A DNA stretch of 64,000 bases from Massilia sp. YIM B02443 (GCF_030411955.1 NZ_JASNRA010000005.1:53654-117653), one strand, 5' to 3'; shown: positions 8,128 to 16,711, counted from the first letter of the stretch. Numbers and translations are program-made. Notes: generated from the letters alone by a model not told the origin.

Positions 8128-8970
8128 CTAAGGGTTTTTGATCATGGGAAGATATTCAGTAATCACAGAATTCGCCTCGCTACTTATGAAAAGCGTAGGT
8201 TTGAATAGCGAACTTATATCAGATACTGTTTTTGATAGGAAAGCGACAGCATAGATTATTCCGATATAAGCATCTCGATAAATACGATGATTCCCGGTAA
8301 CGCGTAAATCTGATTGATGAATTGCAAAGCTGAATGTGTGAACATGTTGAGAGAGCATTTGATTCGCATGGCGATAGTGATCGTCATTGATATCGGAAAT
8401 TTTGTTTCTCTCCTGTTGGGTCAGATGAAACGGCGGAGAATTTTTTAAAAGGTAGTTTTGAGTTTTTGGATCAAGCGAAAGGAAGAAAGAGGATGTTTTT
8501 AATTCGCTAACAGCACGACTCTGCCATCGGATTATCTCATCTGTAGGAGCTCCATCGCGGTGCAACAGACGGTACATTTGGATTCGACGATCTGCATCGT
8601 TGACCCTCCAGAGACATATTCGAAATGTCCTTTCATCATTCGATACGGGATGCAGAGCGATGTAAGCCAATGAGTCATAGGCTTCCATTATGCATCTTGA
8701 GAGCGCCGCAAATGAACTGATATCCCAATACTCTCCAGGTTCTTGCCTTGCATTCGGGAGTAACTTGCGTAAGCTTAATCCGTGCCCCAACTGTTTCATA
8801 AAAATTGATAGGCAGTACTGCAGCCAAAGTTCGTTTTCCTTGGGAGGCGGTATTTCCCCCCAAAGCTTTATCCCCTCGTTGATAATAATTATGAGGTCCT
8901 CGCGGGTCTTGAAAAACATTGTTTCATGCAAGGCTTGTTCGGTATCTCCGCTGGTATTTAGCATTGACAT
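8128..8970 (-). CDS. Hypothetical AT-rich prophage cargo protein (possibly DUF5677-like)
   Basis: A 280-residue soluble protein with no signal peptide or clear membrane segment. Its DNA is strikingly AT-rich against its surroundings (one 60-nt line counted gives 35% GC). The start lies 9 nt after the integrase stop, with GGAAAG before it, so both are probably on one transcript, ended by the hairpin at 7967-7987. Mostly helical; residues about 194-212 (DDHYRHANQMLSQHVHTFSF) resemble the L-S-x-x-V-H pattern of DUF5677-type proteins, a tentative link only. As recently acquired cargo beside an integrase it may be a lysogenic-conversion or anti-phage gene. Confidence 0.6.
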   Translation of the reverse strand: MSMLNTSGDTEQALHETMFFKTREDLIIIINEGIKLWGEIPPPKENELWLQYCLSIFMKQLGHGLSLRKLLPNARQEPGEYWDISSFAALSRCIMEAYDSLAYIALHPVSNDERTFRICLWRVNDADRRIQMYRLLHRDGAPTDEIIRWQSRAVSELKTSSFFLSLDPKTQNYLLKNSPPFHLTQQERNKISDINDDHYRHANQMLSQHVHTFSFAIHQSDLRVTGNHRIYRDAYIGIIYAVAFLSKTVSDISSLFKPTLFISSEANSVITEYLPMIKNP

Positions 8971-8979
8971 CTTTCCAGT

Positions 8980-9990
8980 TTAATCGAGGCGTGCGGCCAT
9001 CGTTTCCGCACTCTCGTTATAGTACACCTGCAGCTGACGCAAGTCCTTATGGCCTACCATGCGCGCAAGATCGAGCACATTGAGCTTCTTCGCAAGCCTT
9101 GTGATAGCGAGATGGCGGGTGTCATGGAAGGTGCCATCCTCGACCATTGCGCGCAACTTGGCTTTACGAAATAGTGCATCAAGCGAGGGCCCAGAGAGCG
9201 CAAAGACTGTTTCCCCGGCAGGGACTTCAGGAAGTAGAGCGAGCAGCTCCAAGGCGCGACGGGACAGAGGAACAGCGCGCTTGGTACCATTCTTTGTTTG
9301 TTGAAGCGTAGCCGTGCGCCCAATGATATCCCCCGCTGTAAGCCGGCAGATCTCGCCAGCACGCATAGCTGTCTCGATCGCGAACAGAAACGCGATGGCC
9401 GTACGTTGATAGCCTGTAGCTGCCAGTTCGGGCTGCGCCTGGTCGAAGCCAAGAGCAAGACAGATTCGCTCGATCTCGTCATCGCTGTAAAGGCGATCGC
9501 GTGGGGGCGGATCAGCTGGCCGGCGAACATCAGTCGTCGGCGAAATCGCGATCCACTTCCATTCCTTCATAGCCGCGGCAAACACGTGCGAAAGCAAGTT
9601 GAGATCTCGGTTGACCGACGAGCCAAGCACCTTGTCGACGTTGAGCCTGTAGTCTCGCCACTTCCCAAGCACGTTCGACGTAATGTCGACGAGCTTCATA
9701 TCCTGAAGGGCAATGCCATCGATTACAGTGCGGCCGATAGCATTCATCCGCAGGATTTCTTGGCGATGTCCGCGCTTGTGGATGGAGACTTCTTTCTCGT
9801 AGCGTCGGAATGCGTCGTCCAGAGTCTTGCTCTTCTGGATGCCTAAGGCGACGCCCTCACGGATCTCAGTCTCTCGTTTTGCTGCCCAGGCCGCCGCTTC
9901 GGCCTTCGTGTTGAAAGTTTTAGACTCACGCACGCCAAGAGTCGCAAGCTGCGCTCGCCACATGCCGTCCCGCTTCGCTATTGATGCCAT
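8980..9990 (-). CDS. Prophage tyrosine integrase
   Basis: A 336-residue tyrosine recombinase. An N-terminal arm-binding region (about 1-50) and a SAM-like core-binding domain (about 55-150) precede the catalytic domain. The catalytic set is visible: Arg210 in AMRAGEI, Lys233 in the beta-hairpin, His289-x-x-Arg292 (FHDTRH), His314 (VGHKD) and the nucleophile in the YY pair at 323-324. It is adjacent to tRNA-Leu and read away from it. The three TGGCGTAA repeats lie 16-49 nt before its ATG, so the enzyme may regulate its own promoter. Confidence 0.95.
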   Translation of the reverse strand: MASIAKRDGMWRAQLATLGVRESKTFNTKAEAAAWAAKRETEIREGVALGIQKSKTLDDAFRRYEKEVSIHKRGHRQEILRMNAIGRTVIDGIALQDMKLVDITSNVLGKWRDYRLNVDKVLGSSVNRDLNLLSHVFAAAMKEWKWIAISPTTDVRRPADPPPRDRLYSDDEIERICLALGFDQAQPELAATGYQRTAIAFLFAIETAMRAGEICRLTAGDIIGRTATLQQTKNGTKRAVPLSRRALELLALLPEVPAGETVFALSGPSLDALFRKAKLRAMVEDGTFHDTRHLAITRLAKKLNVLDLARMVGHKDLRQLQVYYNESAETMAARLD

Positions 9991-10005
9991 GCCATCCTCA
10001 GATCG

Positions 10006-10039
10006 TTATGGCGTAATTATGGCGTAAAAATGGCGTAAC
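10006..10039 (+). repeat. Three 11-bp TATGGCGTAA repeats at the integrase promoter
   Basis: TTATGGCGTAA occurs at 10006-10016 and 10017-10027, and AAATGGCGTAAC at 10028-10039, an exact 11-nt period, about one helical turn. They sit between the integrase start and the tRNA, where arm-type integrase sites and the int promoter are expected. Two related copies are at 8032-8055. Confidence 0.65.
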
Positions 10040-10162
10040 TGATCCAGTTGAAAGGCGGTAATAGGTGGGATTTTGTACAGTATTAGAACCGCGCCTAGAG
10101 GCGCTAAGTACTTGAAACTACAGAAGAAACTGCAAGATGCGGGGTAATGCGCTGCTAGTAGG

Positions 10163-10247
10163 TGGTGCCTCCGGCCGGAATCGAACCGGCACGCCTTACG
10201 GCGCTTGATTTTGAGTCAAGTGCGTCTACCAATTCCGCCACAGAGGC
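10163..10247 (-). tRNA. tRNA-Leu (anticodon CAA)
   Basis: An 85-nt tRNA with the long variable arm of class II tRNAs. The acceptor stem pairs GCCTCTG with CGGAGGC (one G-U pair), the discriminator is A and the CCA end is encoded. The anticodon loop is CTCAAAA within a CTTGA/TCAAG stem, giving anticodon CAA (reads UUG). A TAAGAT -10-like hexamer lies upstream on the minus strand (10264-10269). Its 3' end faces the prophage, marking it as the attachment target. Confidence 0.95.
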
Positions 10248-10372
10248 CCAATAGCAGGGGCGCATCTTAGCACATGCCGCGCCCAACTGACCAGTGCGCG
10301 AGCGTGCGGCGTCAAAGGCGGCGCCGGGTGACCGCTGTGGACGATGCTCGCCGGCGCATCAGACCAGCCGAT

Positions 10373-10849
10373 TCAGCAGGCGATGCGGTGCTGCAGCAGC
10401 CGTAAACAGCCGACCGGGCCGACCACCTCCAGCGCATGCGGCTGCACCGCCACCGTGATCGCGCCTTCCTGGCCGCGCAGCCAGGGGCGCGGGCGGAAGT
10501 AGCGGATGCCGCCATTGTCGCTGGCGCTGCTATTGCTGCGGCGGTAACCCAGGCCACCCAGCGCTTCGTCGAGCGTGCCCAGCATGTAGTGGGCGTCGAA
10601 GCGGGTGCGCATCTCGAAACGGCCCGGCCCCAGCATCCACACCGGCAGCACGGCGCCGATCAAGGCCGGCAGCACGATGTAGGTGAGCGGGGTGTCGGGA
10701 TCGATCAGGTGCAGCACACCCACCAGCAGCGGCAAGCCGGCGAGCAGGGTCAGCGCCCACGGCAGCGACTGGCGCCAGGTCTGCACCTGGCGCAGGAAGC
10801 CGGGCTGCTGTTGAATGCGCACAATTTCTGAAAACGTCACGCTTTTCAT
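10373..10849 (-). CDS. Small inner-membrane protein of unknown function
   Basis: A 158-residue protein starting at the ATG at 10849, preceded by AGGAGACC. Two membrane helices are evident (about 30-49 and 56-73), with a soluble C-terminal half of about 80 residues rich in beta-type sequence (DNGGIRYFRPRPW). No family is recognised. It stands alone between tRNA-Leu and the glycosyltransferase gene, both also read leftward. The in-frame extension further upstream lacks a good ribosome-binding site and was not used. Confidence 0.65.
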   Translation of the reverse strand: MKSVTFSEIVRIQQQPGFLRQVQTWRQSLPWALTLLAGLPLLVGVLHLIDPDTPLTYIVLPALIGAVLPVWMLGPGRFEMRTRFDAHYMLGTLDEALGGLGYRRSNSSASDNGGIRYFRPRPWLRGQEGAITVAVQPHALEVVGPVGCLRLLQHRIAC

Positions 10850-11038
10850 GGTGGTCTCCTTGCAGCGCTGATGCAGCAAGTCCGGGGAGGGAGGGGGCGG
10901 CAACATGATTATTGTGACGACCACGCTCCAGCCTGGATTGCGTCTGCTCAAACGCATTCGTTGGAGATAGGTTCTCACAACGGGATCACAAGCCGCGCAC
11001 GTGTGAATTTGACATGTTTTGCCAGTCTCCAAAAGCAA

Positions 11039-11060
11039 CAAGCCGCACGAAGGCGGCTTG
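11039..11060 (-). terminator. Terminator of the glycosyltransferase gene
   Basis: CAAGCCGC and GCGGCTTG form an 8-bp stem with a 6-nt loop, followed on the minus strand by TTGCTTTT. It lies 23 nt past the stop of the leftward GT39 gene. Confidence 0.75.
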
Positions 11061-11083
11061 TCGGGGCGGGGTGAGAGCTGGCG

Positions 11084-12805
11084 TCAGCGCGTGCGGCGGA
11101 ACAGGCGGAAGCGCTCGTCGCGGTCGGAGGCGCGCCGGCCTTCCCACAGCGGCACCGGGTTGCGCACGCCATACGCACGCAGCAGGGCGCGTTCGTTCTT
11201 GCTGCGCACGCTGTCCTGCAGCAGCACGTAGTCGCAGTTGCCGCCGGCCAGGCTGACGAAGGGCAGGCGGCCGTAGAAGGCCAGCGAGGCGCGCTGGGCC
11301 GGGCCGACGTTGGTCGCCAGGCAGCGCGCGTCGGCCGGCAGGCGCGCCGCGACCTGCTGCGCCACGCCGGCGTAGCTCTTGCCGTAGTTCAGGTCCGGCA
11401 GGAACAGCGTCATCAACAGCACCCACAGCAGGATCAGGCCGCCGGACGACAGCACCACGGCGCGCCACAGCACCGCCGGCTGGCGCGACAGGCGCCAGTG
11501 CACCAGCATGATCCAGCCGACGCTGGTGGCGGCCGCCACCGTGAAGGCGACGATGCCGATCTCGGGCACGAAGCCGGGCACCAGCTTGAGGGCGTTGTGC
11601 GCCAGCTGGGCCGGCCAGCCGGTGAGCTTGGCGATCCAGAACAGCCAGACGATGGCGCCCAGCATGGTCAGCACCATCACCGAGAACCAGTCGATGGCAT
11701 TGATCGCGCCGCGCTTCATGGTCGGCAGGCCGAACGCGGCCATCAGGGCCAGCGGCGGCAGCATCTTGAGGAAGTCGCTGTTTTCCGGAATCGGGTCGGC
11801 CAGCAGCTGCAGGCTGAGGGCCAGGAAGAAGAACACCGGCAGCACGATGTGCAGCATCTGCTGCTGGCGGCGCCAGGCCCAGATCGCCCACAGGGCGAAC
11901 GGCCAGGCCGGCCAGAAGAACCAGACGCCGATGCGGAAGAAGGTCTTCACGGCGGTCCAGCCCGGCAGACCGAACTGTTCCCCGTTCCAGGTCAGCCAGT
12001 CGGCGATCGGGGACAGGCCGTAGGGCTGCACCAGCAGCGAAGGCAGGATCCAGACCAGGGTCAGGCCGAACGCCACCGCCAGTGCGATGCCCATGTGGCG
12101 CAGCGCGGCCGGCGCCGGCAGGTTCAGGTAGCGGGTGCAGGCGAACAGGGCGATCACCAGCACCAGCGGCGGCAGGAAGCCTTGCGTCAGGGTCAGGGCG
12201 CCGAGCGACAGGCCGACCAGCACCGCGTTGCGCTTGCCGGCGTGCTCGACGTAGCGCACCGCGCGGTACAGGAAATAGGCCAGCAGCGCGCCCTGCAGGG
12301 TGGCGGGCAGGGTCAGGTGGCTTTGCAGCAGCAGGCCCAGGCTGCCGAGGTAGATCAGGACCGCGGTGTCGCCCAGGGTGCGGCCATAGTCGTTCGGTTC
12401 GGGCTGGCCGCCGAAGGCCAGGCGCAGCGGCTGCGCCTCGGCGCGCCGGCCCAGGTGGAAGGCGGTGTACCACAGCGACACGGTGCCGAGCGCGAAGATG
12501 GCGACGGTGGACATGCGCGCGGCCAGCACGTCGCCCAGGATCCAGCCGAACAGCTTGATGCAGATGGCGCCCAGCCAGAACGCCAGCGGGCCTTCGTCGA
12601 CATTGGCCAGGCCGGCGATGTTCGGGTACAGCCAGTCGTCCAGGCCGCCGTGCGCCATGGTCCACATGATGCCGAAGCTGCCCGCGTCTTCCTTCCACAG
12701 GTCGCGGCCGATGATGCCGGGCAGGATGTACAGCATGCCCAGGGCGAGCAGGGCCCAGCGGGGCAGCGCCAGGGTGGCGGCGGCGGGAAGACGGACTGGT
12801 TTCAT
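11084..12805 (-). CDS. GT39/ArnT-like membrane glycosyltransferase
   Basis: A 573-residue polytopic protein with about 12 hydrophobic segments in residues 14-475 and a soluble periplasmic-type C-terminal domain (about 480-573). The first periplasmic loop has RDLWKEDAG (34-42), with the acidic pair expected for the catalytic site of PMT/ArnT-family enzymes, which move sugars from polyprenyl-phosphate donors to lipid or protein acceptors. No lipid A modification operon is nearby, so it cannot be called ArnT. Two TATACT hexamers in the repeat at 12833-12858 could serve as its promoter. Confidence 0.8.
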   Translation of the reverse strand: MKPVRLPAAATLALPRWALLALGMLYILPGIIGRDLWKEDAGSFGIMWTMAHGGLDDWLYPNIAGLANVDEGPLAFWLGAICIKLFGWILGDVLAARMSTVAIFALGTVSLWYTAFHLGRRAEAQPLRLAFGGQPEPNDYGRTLGDTAVLIYLGSLGLLLQSHLTLPATLQGALLAYFLYRAVRYVEHAGKRNAVLVGLSLGALTLTQGFLPPLVLVIALFACTRYLNLPAPAALRHMGIALAVAFGLTLVWILPSLLVQPYGLSPIADWLTWNGEQFGLPGWTAVKTFFRIGVWFFWPAWPFALWAIWAWRRQQQMLHIVLPVFFFLALSLQLLADPIPENSDFLKMLPPLALMAAFGLPTMKRGAINAIDWFSVMVLTMLGAIVWLFWIAKLTGWPAQLAHNALKLVPGFVPEIGIVAFTVAAATSVGWIMLVHWRLSRQPAVLWRAVVLSSGGLILLWVLLMTLFLPDLNYGKSYAGVAQQVAARLPADARCLATNVGPAQRASLAFYGRLPFVSLAGGNCDYVLLQDSVRSKNERALLRAYGVRNPVPLWEGRRASDRDERFRLFRRTR

Positions 12806-12832
12806 CGATAAGTCTGACGGCAGAAAATGAGC

Positions 12833-12858
12833 GCGTAGTATAGCCGCGTAGTATAGCT
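12833..12858 (-). repeat. Tandem 13-bp repeat with promoter-like hexamers
   Basis: GCGTAGTATAGCC is followed at once by GCGTAGTATAGCT. On the minus strand each copy supplies TATACT, a good -10 hexamer; the nearer lies about 32 nt before the glycosyltransferase ATG. No convincing -35 is seen. A duplicated -10 region is the simplest reading. Confidence 0.45.
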
Positions 12859-12865
12859 GCGAAAA

Positions 12866-12893
12866 AAAAGAAGCCGGCGAACCGGCTTCTTTT
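12866..12893 (-). terminator. Terminator of rpmE2
   Basis: AAAAGAAGCCGG and CCGGCTTCTTTT form a 12-bp stem with a CGAA tetraloop; minus-strand transcripts end in a run of eight T. It lies 53 nt past the L31 stop codon. Confidence 0.85.
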
Positions 12894-12945
12894 GGGGAAG
12901 GCCGCAGCGGCAGGCGCTGCGGGCTTCGGGGTATTGCTGCGGTGA

Positions 12946-13215
12946 TCAGCCGTTGGCGACCGAGGTCTTCGAGCCGACCGAACCGAACTTCTGGCGGAAC
13001 TTCTCGACGCGACCGGCGGTGTCGACGATCTTGTGCTTGCCGGTGTAGAACGGGTGCGATTCAGCCGAGACTTCGATCTTGATCAGCGGGTATTCTTTGC
13101 CTTCGTGGGTGATCGTTTCGCGGGTAGCGATGGTCGAACGGGTCACGAACTTGAAGTCGCACGACAGGTCGTGGAAGACGACTTCACGGTAATCTGGATG
13201 GATTTCGTTTTTCAT
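12946..13215 (-). CDS. rpmE2: 50S ribosomal protein L31 type B
   Basis: An 89-residue L31. It begins [16 protein letters not shown] and contains the SHPFYTGK motif (residues 53-60). It lacks the CxxC zinc ligands of the zinc-binding form, so it is the type B paralogue, which in many bacteria replaces the zinc form when zinc is scarce. It lies downstream of rho, a conserved arrangement, but has its own terminator and a 194-nt gap with rho's terminator between them. No second L31 gene is in view. Confidence 0.95.
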   Translation of the reverse strand: MKNEIHPDYREVVFHDLSCDFKFVTRSTIATRETITHEGKEYPLIKIEVSAESHPFYTGKHKIVDTAGRVEKFRQKFGSVGSKTSVANG

Positions 13216-13366
13216 GGTGTTGCCTTTCTAATGTTGGTAGCCAAACGGCACTTCGTCGGTCGCCTTGCTTCTTGACCCGATTGCCGATCACTTGCCAGGG
13301 GTGGACTGAACCGGAGATTATACGGTGATCCGAAAGGGGATGCAACGACATCGCAGACAACAAAAA

Positions 13367-13384
13367 AGCGGCCCGAAGGCCGCT
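13367..13384 (-). terminator. Terminator of rho
   Basis: AGCGGCC and GGCCGCT form a 7-bp stem with a CGAA loop, followed on the minus strand by six T. It lies 26 nt past the rho stop. Confidence 0.85.
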
Positions 13385-13409
13385 GTTCGCGCGAACGCTG
13401 CGTCGGGGC

Positions 13410-14672
13410 TTAGCCGCCGCGGCGCATCATGTCGAAGAACTCGACATTGTTCTTGGTCGCGCGCATCTTGTCGAGGATGAACTCCATCGCTTCGATCTCG
13501 TCCATCGAGTACAGCAGCTTGCGCAGGATCCAGATCTTCTGCAGCTGGTCCGGCTTGATCAAGAGTTCTTCGCGGCGGGTACCCGACTTGTTCAGGTTGA
13601 TCGCCGGGTAGACGCGCTTCTCGGCCAGGCGGCGCTCGAGGTGCACTTCCATATTGCCGGTGCCCTTGAATTCTTCGTAGATCACGTCGTCCATGCGCGA
13701 ACCGGTTTCGATCAGCGCGGTCGCGACGATGGTCAGCGAGCCGCCTTCTTCGACGTTACGGGCGGCGCCGAAGAAGCGCTTCGGACGCTGCAGTGCATTG
13801 GCGTCGACACCGCCGGTCAGCACCTTGCCCGAAGCCGGGATCACGGTGTTGTAGGCGCGCGCCAGGCGGGTGATCGAGTCCAGCAGGATGACCACGTCTT
13901 TCTTCATCTCGACCAGGCGCTTGGCTTTCTCGAGCACCATCTCGGCGACCTGCACGTGGCGGGTGGCCGGTTCGTCGAAGGTCGAGGCGACCACTTCGCC
14001 GCGCACCGAACGCTGCATCTCGGTCACTTCTTCCGGACGTTCGTCGATCAGCAGGACGATCAGGGTCACGTCGGGGTGATTCGCAGTAATGGCGTGTGCG
14101 ATGTGCTGCAGCATGACCGATTTACCGGACTTCGGCGACGCCACCAGCAGGCCGCGCTGGCCCTTGCCGATCGGCGAGATCAGGTCGACGATGCGGCCGG
14201 TGATGTTCTCGGCGCCGTTCATGTCGCGCTCCAGGCGCAGCGGCTCGTTCGGGTGCAGCGGGGTCAGGTTCTCGAACAGGATGCGGTGCTTCGAGGCTTC
14301 CGGCGATTCGCCGTTGACCTTGTCGACCTTGACCAGCGCGAAGTAGCGCTCGCCGTCTTTTGGCGTACGCACTTCGCCTTCGATCGAGTCACCCGTATGC
14401 AAGTTGAAGCGGCGGATCTGCGACGGCGAGATGTAGATGTCGTCGGTCGACGCCATGTAGCTCGCGTCAGGCGAGCGCAGGAAACCGAAACCGTCCGGCA
14501 GCACTTCCAGGGCGCCGTCGCCGAAGATTTGCTCGCCTTGCTTGGCGCGCTTCTTCAGGATCGCGAACATCAGTTCCTGTTTGCGCAGGCGTGCCGCGTT
14601 GTCGATGTCGAGGCCGATTGCCATTTCCAGCAGCGCGGAAACGTGCATCGCCTTCAGTTCAGATAAATGCAT
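13410..14672 (-). CDS. rho: Transcription termination factor Rho
   Basis: A 420-residue hexameric RNA helicase, near the usual 419. N-terminal RNA-binding domain: GFGFLRSP (61-68) is the RNP-like primary site. The ATPase has Walker A SPKSGKS at 179-185 and Walker [14 protein letters not shown] around 204-216; residues 319-325 region carry the secondary RNA site. I start it at MHLSELK (ATG 14672), which aligns with other Rho proteins; an upstream in-frame ATG would add 20 residues unlike the family. It follows trxA, the typical order in this group. Confidence 0.97.
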   Translation of the reverse strand: MHLSELKAMHVSALLEMAIGLDIDNAARLRKQELMFAILKKRAKQGEQIFGDGALEVLPDGFGFLRSPDASYMASTDDIYISPSQIRRFNLHTGDSIEGEVRTPKDGERYFALVKVDKVNGESPEASKHRILFENLTPLHPNEPLRLERDMNGAENITGRIVDLISPIGKGQRGLLVASPKSGKSVMLQHIAHAITANHPDVTLIVLLIDERPEEVTEMQRSVRGEVVASTFDEPATRHVQVAEMVLEKAKRLVEMKKDVVILLDSITRLARAYNTVIPASGKVLTGGVDANALQRPKRFFGAARNVEEGGSLTIVATALIETGSRMDDVIYEEFKGTGNMEVHLERRLAEKRVYPAINLNKSGTRREELLIKPDQLQKIWILRKLLYSMDEIEAMEFILDKMRATKNNVEFFDMMRRGG

Positions 14673-14804
14673 TGTGTGGGTGACCCGTGACGGGTAAAAA
14701 AGGTAGGGGAGGGAACAGCGTGGGTTGATCAAGGCGGGAGCGTGGCTCCCGGCCGGAACTGGCGACAGCGCGGGCGCGCCATCACCGCTTATTTTATAAG
14801 TATT

Positions 14805-15131
14805 TTAGATGTTGCTGTCGAGGAAAGCGGTCAGCTGGCCCTTGGCCATCGCGCCGACTTTCTGGGCAGCGGCTTCACCGTTCTTGAACAGGATCAGCGT
14901 CGGGATGCCGCGGATACCGAACTGGGCCGGCACGGCCTGGTTCGCGTCCACGTCGACCTTGGCGATGGTCACTTTGCCGGCGTATTCCTTGGCCACTTCT
15001 TCCAGGATCGGGGCAATCATCTTGCAAGGACCGCACCACTCGGCCCAGAAATCGACCAGCACCGGCAGCTCGGATTTGAGCACGTCGGCTTCGAAGGTTG
15101 CATCGCTGATGTGTTTGATGTTTTCGCTCAT
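14805..15131 (-). CDS. trxA: Thioredoxin 1
   Basis: A 108-residue cytoplasmic thioredoxin with the active site WCGPC (Cys33 and Cys36), the cis-proline loop GIPTL and no signal peptide. It reduces disulfides in ribonucleotide reductase, PAPS reductase and other targets. The ATG at 15131 follows GAGGAAACC. It lies 132 nt upstream of rho and may be partly co-transcribed with it. The 234 nt upstream contain no gene and should hold its promoter. Confidence 0.97.
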   Translation of the reverse strand: MSENIKHISDATFEADVLKSELPVLVDFWAEWCGPCKMIAPILEEVAKEYAGKVTIAKVDVDANQAVPAQFGIRGIPTLILFKNGEAAAQKVGAMAKGQLTAFLDSNI

Positions 15132-15365
15132 GGTTTCCTCAGTGTGAGGTGAATTCATTTCATTATTAACGCCTGGAGACAGACTGCATGGAACGTCTCG
15201 GCCGGCTGCCGTGTCAACTGCTTGCTCAATATTGCTGCTACACAATGGTGGAGGCACTGTGTGCGAAATTCAATATTGGAAAGGACGGCTAGAGGGTGTC
15301 AGGCGGGGAATGAGGCGAATAATACCCGATTTTTTTAAACTGTGTTCACGGCTTTGTACAAAATC

Positions 15366-15794
15366 TCAACATCCCAACGCCTGCCGCAATTGCTCCGGCG
15401 CGAGCGGTTTGCGGAACGCGCCCGCCACCTGCAATCCCAGCGCGCGCGCCAGGTCGCCGGCAGCATCGCGCACGCCGTCTTCCAGCGCCGACAGCAGGAT
15501 CACCTTGCCGTGGTAGCCGTGCGCCGCGGCGGCGGTCAGGAATTCGATGCCGTCCATTTCGGGCATCACCAGGTCGCAGATCAGGACGTCCGGCATCTTC
15601 TCGTCCAGGCGCAGCAAGGCCTGGCGCGCCTCGGTCTCGGTGACGATGTCGAACTCGCCGCAGGCGGCCAGCATCTCGCGCATCACCTCCAGCAGGTACG
15701 GATCGTCGTCGAGCACCAGCACGCGCGAGAGAGCGGGGCGGGAAGCGGCGGAAGCGGGCATGGAGGACGTGGGCGCAATGAAATCGACGGCCAT
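15366..15794 (-). CDS. Single-domain response regulator
   Basis: A 142-residue receiver domain without an output domain. Phospho-acceptor Asp74 (LICDLVMPEMDG), acidic pocket Asp29-Asp30, switch Ser102 and conserved Lys129 (FRKP) are all present. The first ~22 residues are disordered. Stand-alone receivers act as CheY-like or phosphorelay proteins by contact with a partner. No histidine kinase is adjacent, so the partner is unknown. It lies between hutC and trxA on the same strand and shows no clear link to either. Confidence 0.88.
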   Translation of the reverse strand: MAVDFIAPTSSMPASAASRPALSRVLVLDDDPYLLEVMREMLAACGEFDIVTETEARQALLRLDEKMPDVLICDLVMPEMDGIEFLTAAAAHGYHGKVILLSALEDGVRDAAGDLARALGLQVAGAFRKPLAPEQLRQALGC

Positions 15795-15843
15795 TATGGC
15801 GGCAAACGGGCGCGTCGGGGCGCCCGGACACAGAATAAATACT

Positions 15844-16572
15844 CTAGACGGTGCCGGTAAAGCGCGCCAGGTGGCCCGGATGCCACATCGTCGCCACCGA
15901 GGCCACCCGGCCGGCCGAAGTGGTGCGCCGGTGCAGCACCAGGCAGGCCAGGCCGGCCTCGATGCCGAGCAGGTGGGCCGCCTCGGGCGGCGCCGGCTGG
16001 GCTTCGATGGTGTAGGCCGCGCCCTGCAGCGGCGCCACCGCCGTCAGGTGCTCGTTGGGGGTGATGCTGGTGAAGTCCTGCTCCAGGTAGGCCGGGGCGC
16101 AAGCCGGGTCGACCCAGCGGTCCTCGAGCTGGATCGGGACCTCGTTCTCGCAATGCACGATCAGCGAATGGAACAGCGCGGCGCCCGGTTCGAGCATGAA
16201 TTCGGCGGCCAGCAGCTCGTCGGCCGGCTCTGCGCGCAGCGCGATCACGCGGCTGGCGTGCAGCTTGCCGCGCGCGCGGATCTCGTCGGCGATGTTGCGG
16301 ATCTCGACCAGCGTGGCCTGGTATTTCTGCGGCGCCACATAGGTGCCGGAGCCCTGGCGCCGCACCAGCGCGCCTTCGGCCGTCAGCTCGCGCACGGCGC
16401 GGTTGACGGTCATGCGCGAGACGCCGAACTGGCGCACCAGGGCCTGTTCGGACGGCACCACGTCGCCTTCCTTCCAGCGTCCGGAAGCGATTTCGCCGAC
16501 CAGGTAATCCTTGATTTGCTGGAAGATGGGGGATTTGTCCTGTGGTCGGTCTTGCGCGCTGTATGCTTCCAA
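15844..16572 (-). CDS. hutC: Histidine utilisation repressor HutC
   Basis: A GntR-family regulator of the HutC subfamily: winged helix-turn-helix in the first ~75 residues (FQQIKDYLVGEI, VPSEQALVRQFGVSRMTV) and a UTRA ligand domain from about 80 to the end. Urocanate is the expected inducer that releases it from hut promoters. No ATG gives a family-like start. I use the TTG at 16572, with GGAG 6 nt before it, giving 242 residues; an ATG at 16659 would add 29 residues unlike the family. The hut operon it should control begins 3.1 kb away, past two unrelated genes. Confidence 0.88.
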   Translation of the reverse strand: MEAYSAQDRPQDKSPIFQQIKDYLVGEIASGRWKEGDVVPSEQALVRQFGVSRMTVNRAVRELTAEGALVRRQGSGTYVAPQKYQATLVEIRNIADEIRARGKLHASRVIALRAEPADELLAAEFMLEPGAALFHSLIVHCENEVPIQLEDRWVDPACAPAYLEQDFTSITPNEHLTAVAPLQGAAYTIEAQPAPPEAAHLLGIEAGLACLVLHRRTTSAGRVASVATMWHPGHLARFTGTV

Positions 16573-16678
16573 ACTGATCTCCGAAGTGCCTGTGCTGACG
16601 GGGCGACGAACAGGCCGGATTCTAGCACTGCTGATTCGAGAGCAAGACCCGGGATGCATGGCTGCGCGCGGCGCGCCA

Positions 16679-16692
16679 GAATGACGTCATTC
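16679..16692. promoter_or_regulatory. Perfect 14-bp palindrome before ada
   Basis: GAATGACGTCATTC is a perfect palindrome 20 nt before the ada ATG, in the 139-nt gap between the divergent hutC and ada genes. It is placed to act as an operator for one or both. It is not the known Ada box or the HutC-type site, so the protein that might bind it is unknown. Confidence 0.5.
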
Positions 16693-16711
16693 CTAGACGA
16701 GGGGCCGTACC

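Larger units (their letters stand above)
1..10162. mobile_element. Right-hand part of a tailed-phage prophage integrated at tRNA-Leu
   Basis: Tail, tail-fibre, lysis and integrase genes run without interruption from the window edge to the 3' end of a tRNA-Leu gene. The integrase lies next to the tRNA and is read away from it, the usual layout for tRNA-targeting tyrosine integrases. Beyond the tRNA all genes are ordinary chromosome. The left boundary and the second attachment site lie outside the window, so the exact att core cannot be seen; I place the right boundary at the tRNA 3' end by inference. Confidence 0.85.

Noticed and set aside
11084..12805. GT39 gene as arnT of lipid A modification
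   Set aside because: No other arn gene is adjacent and the assignment to aminoarabinose transfer needs more than the fold.
11498..12811. Long plus-strand frame opposite the GT39 gene
   Set aside because: Gln/Gly/His-rich low-complexity translation; the minus strand encodes a coherent polytopic membrane enzyme.
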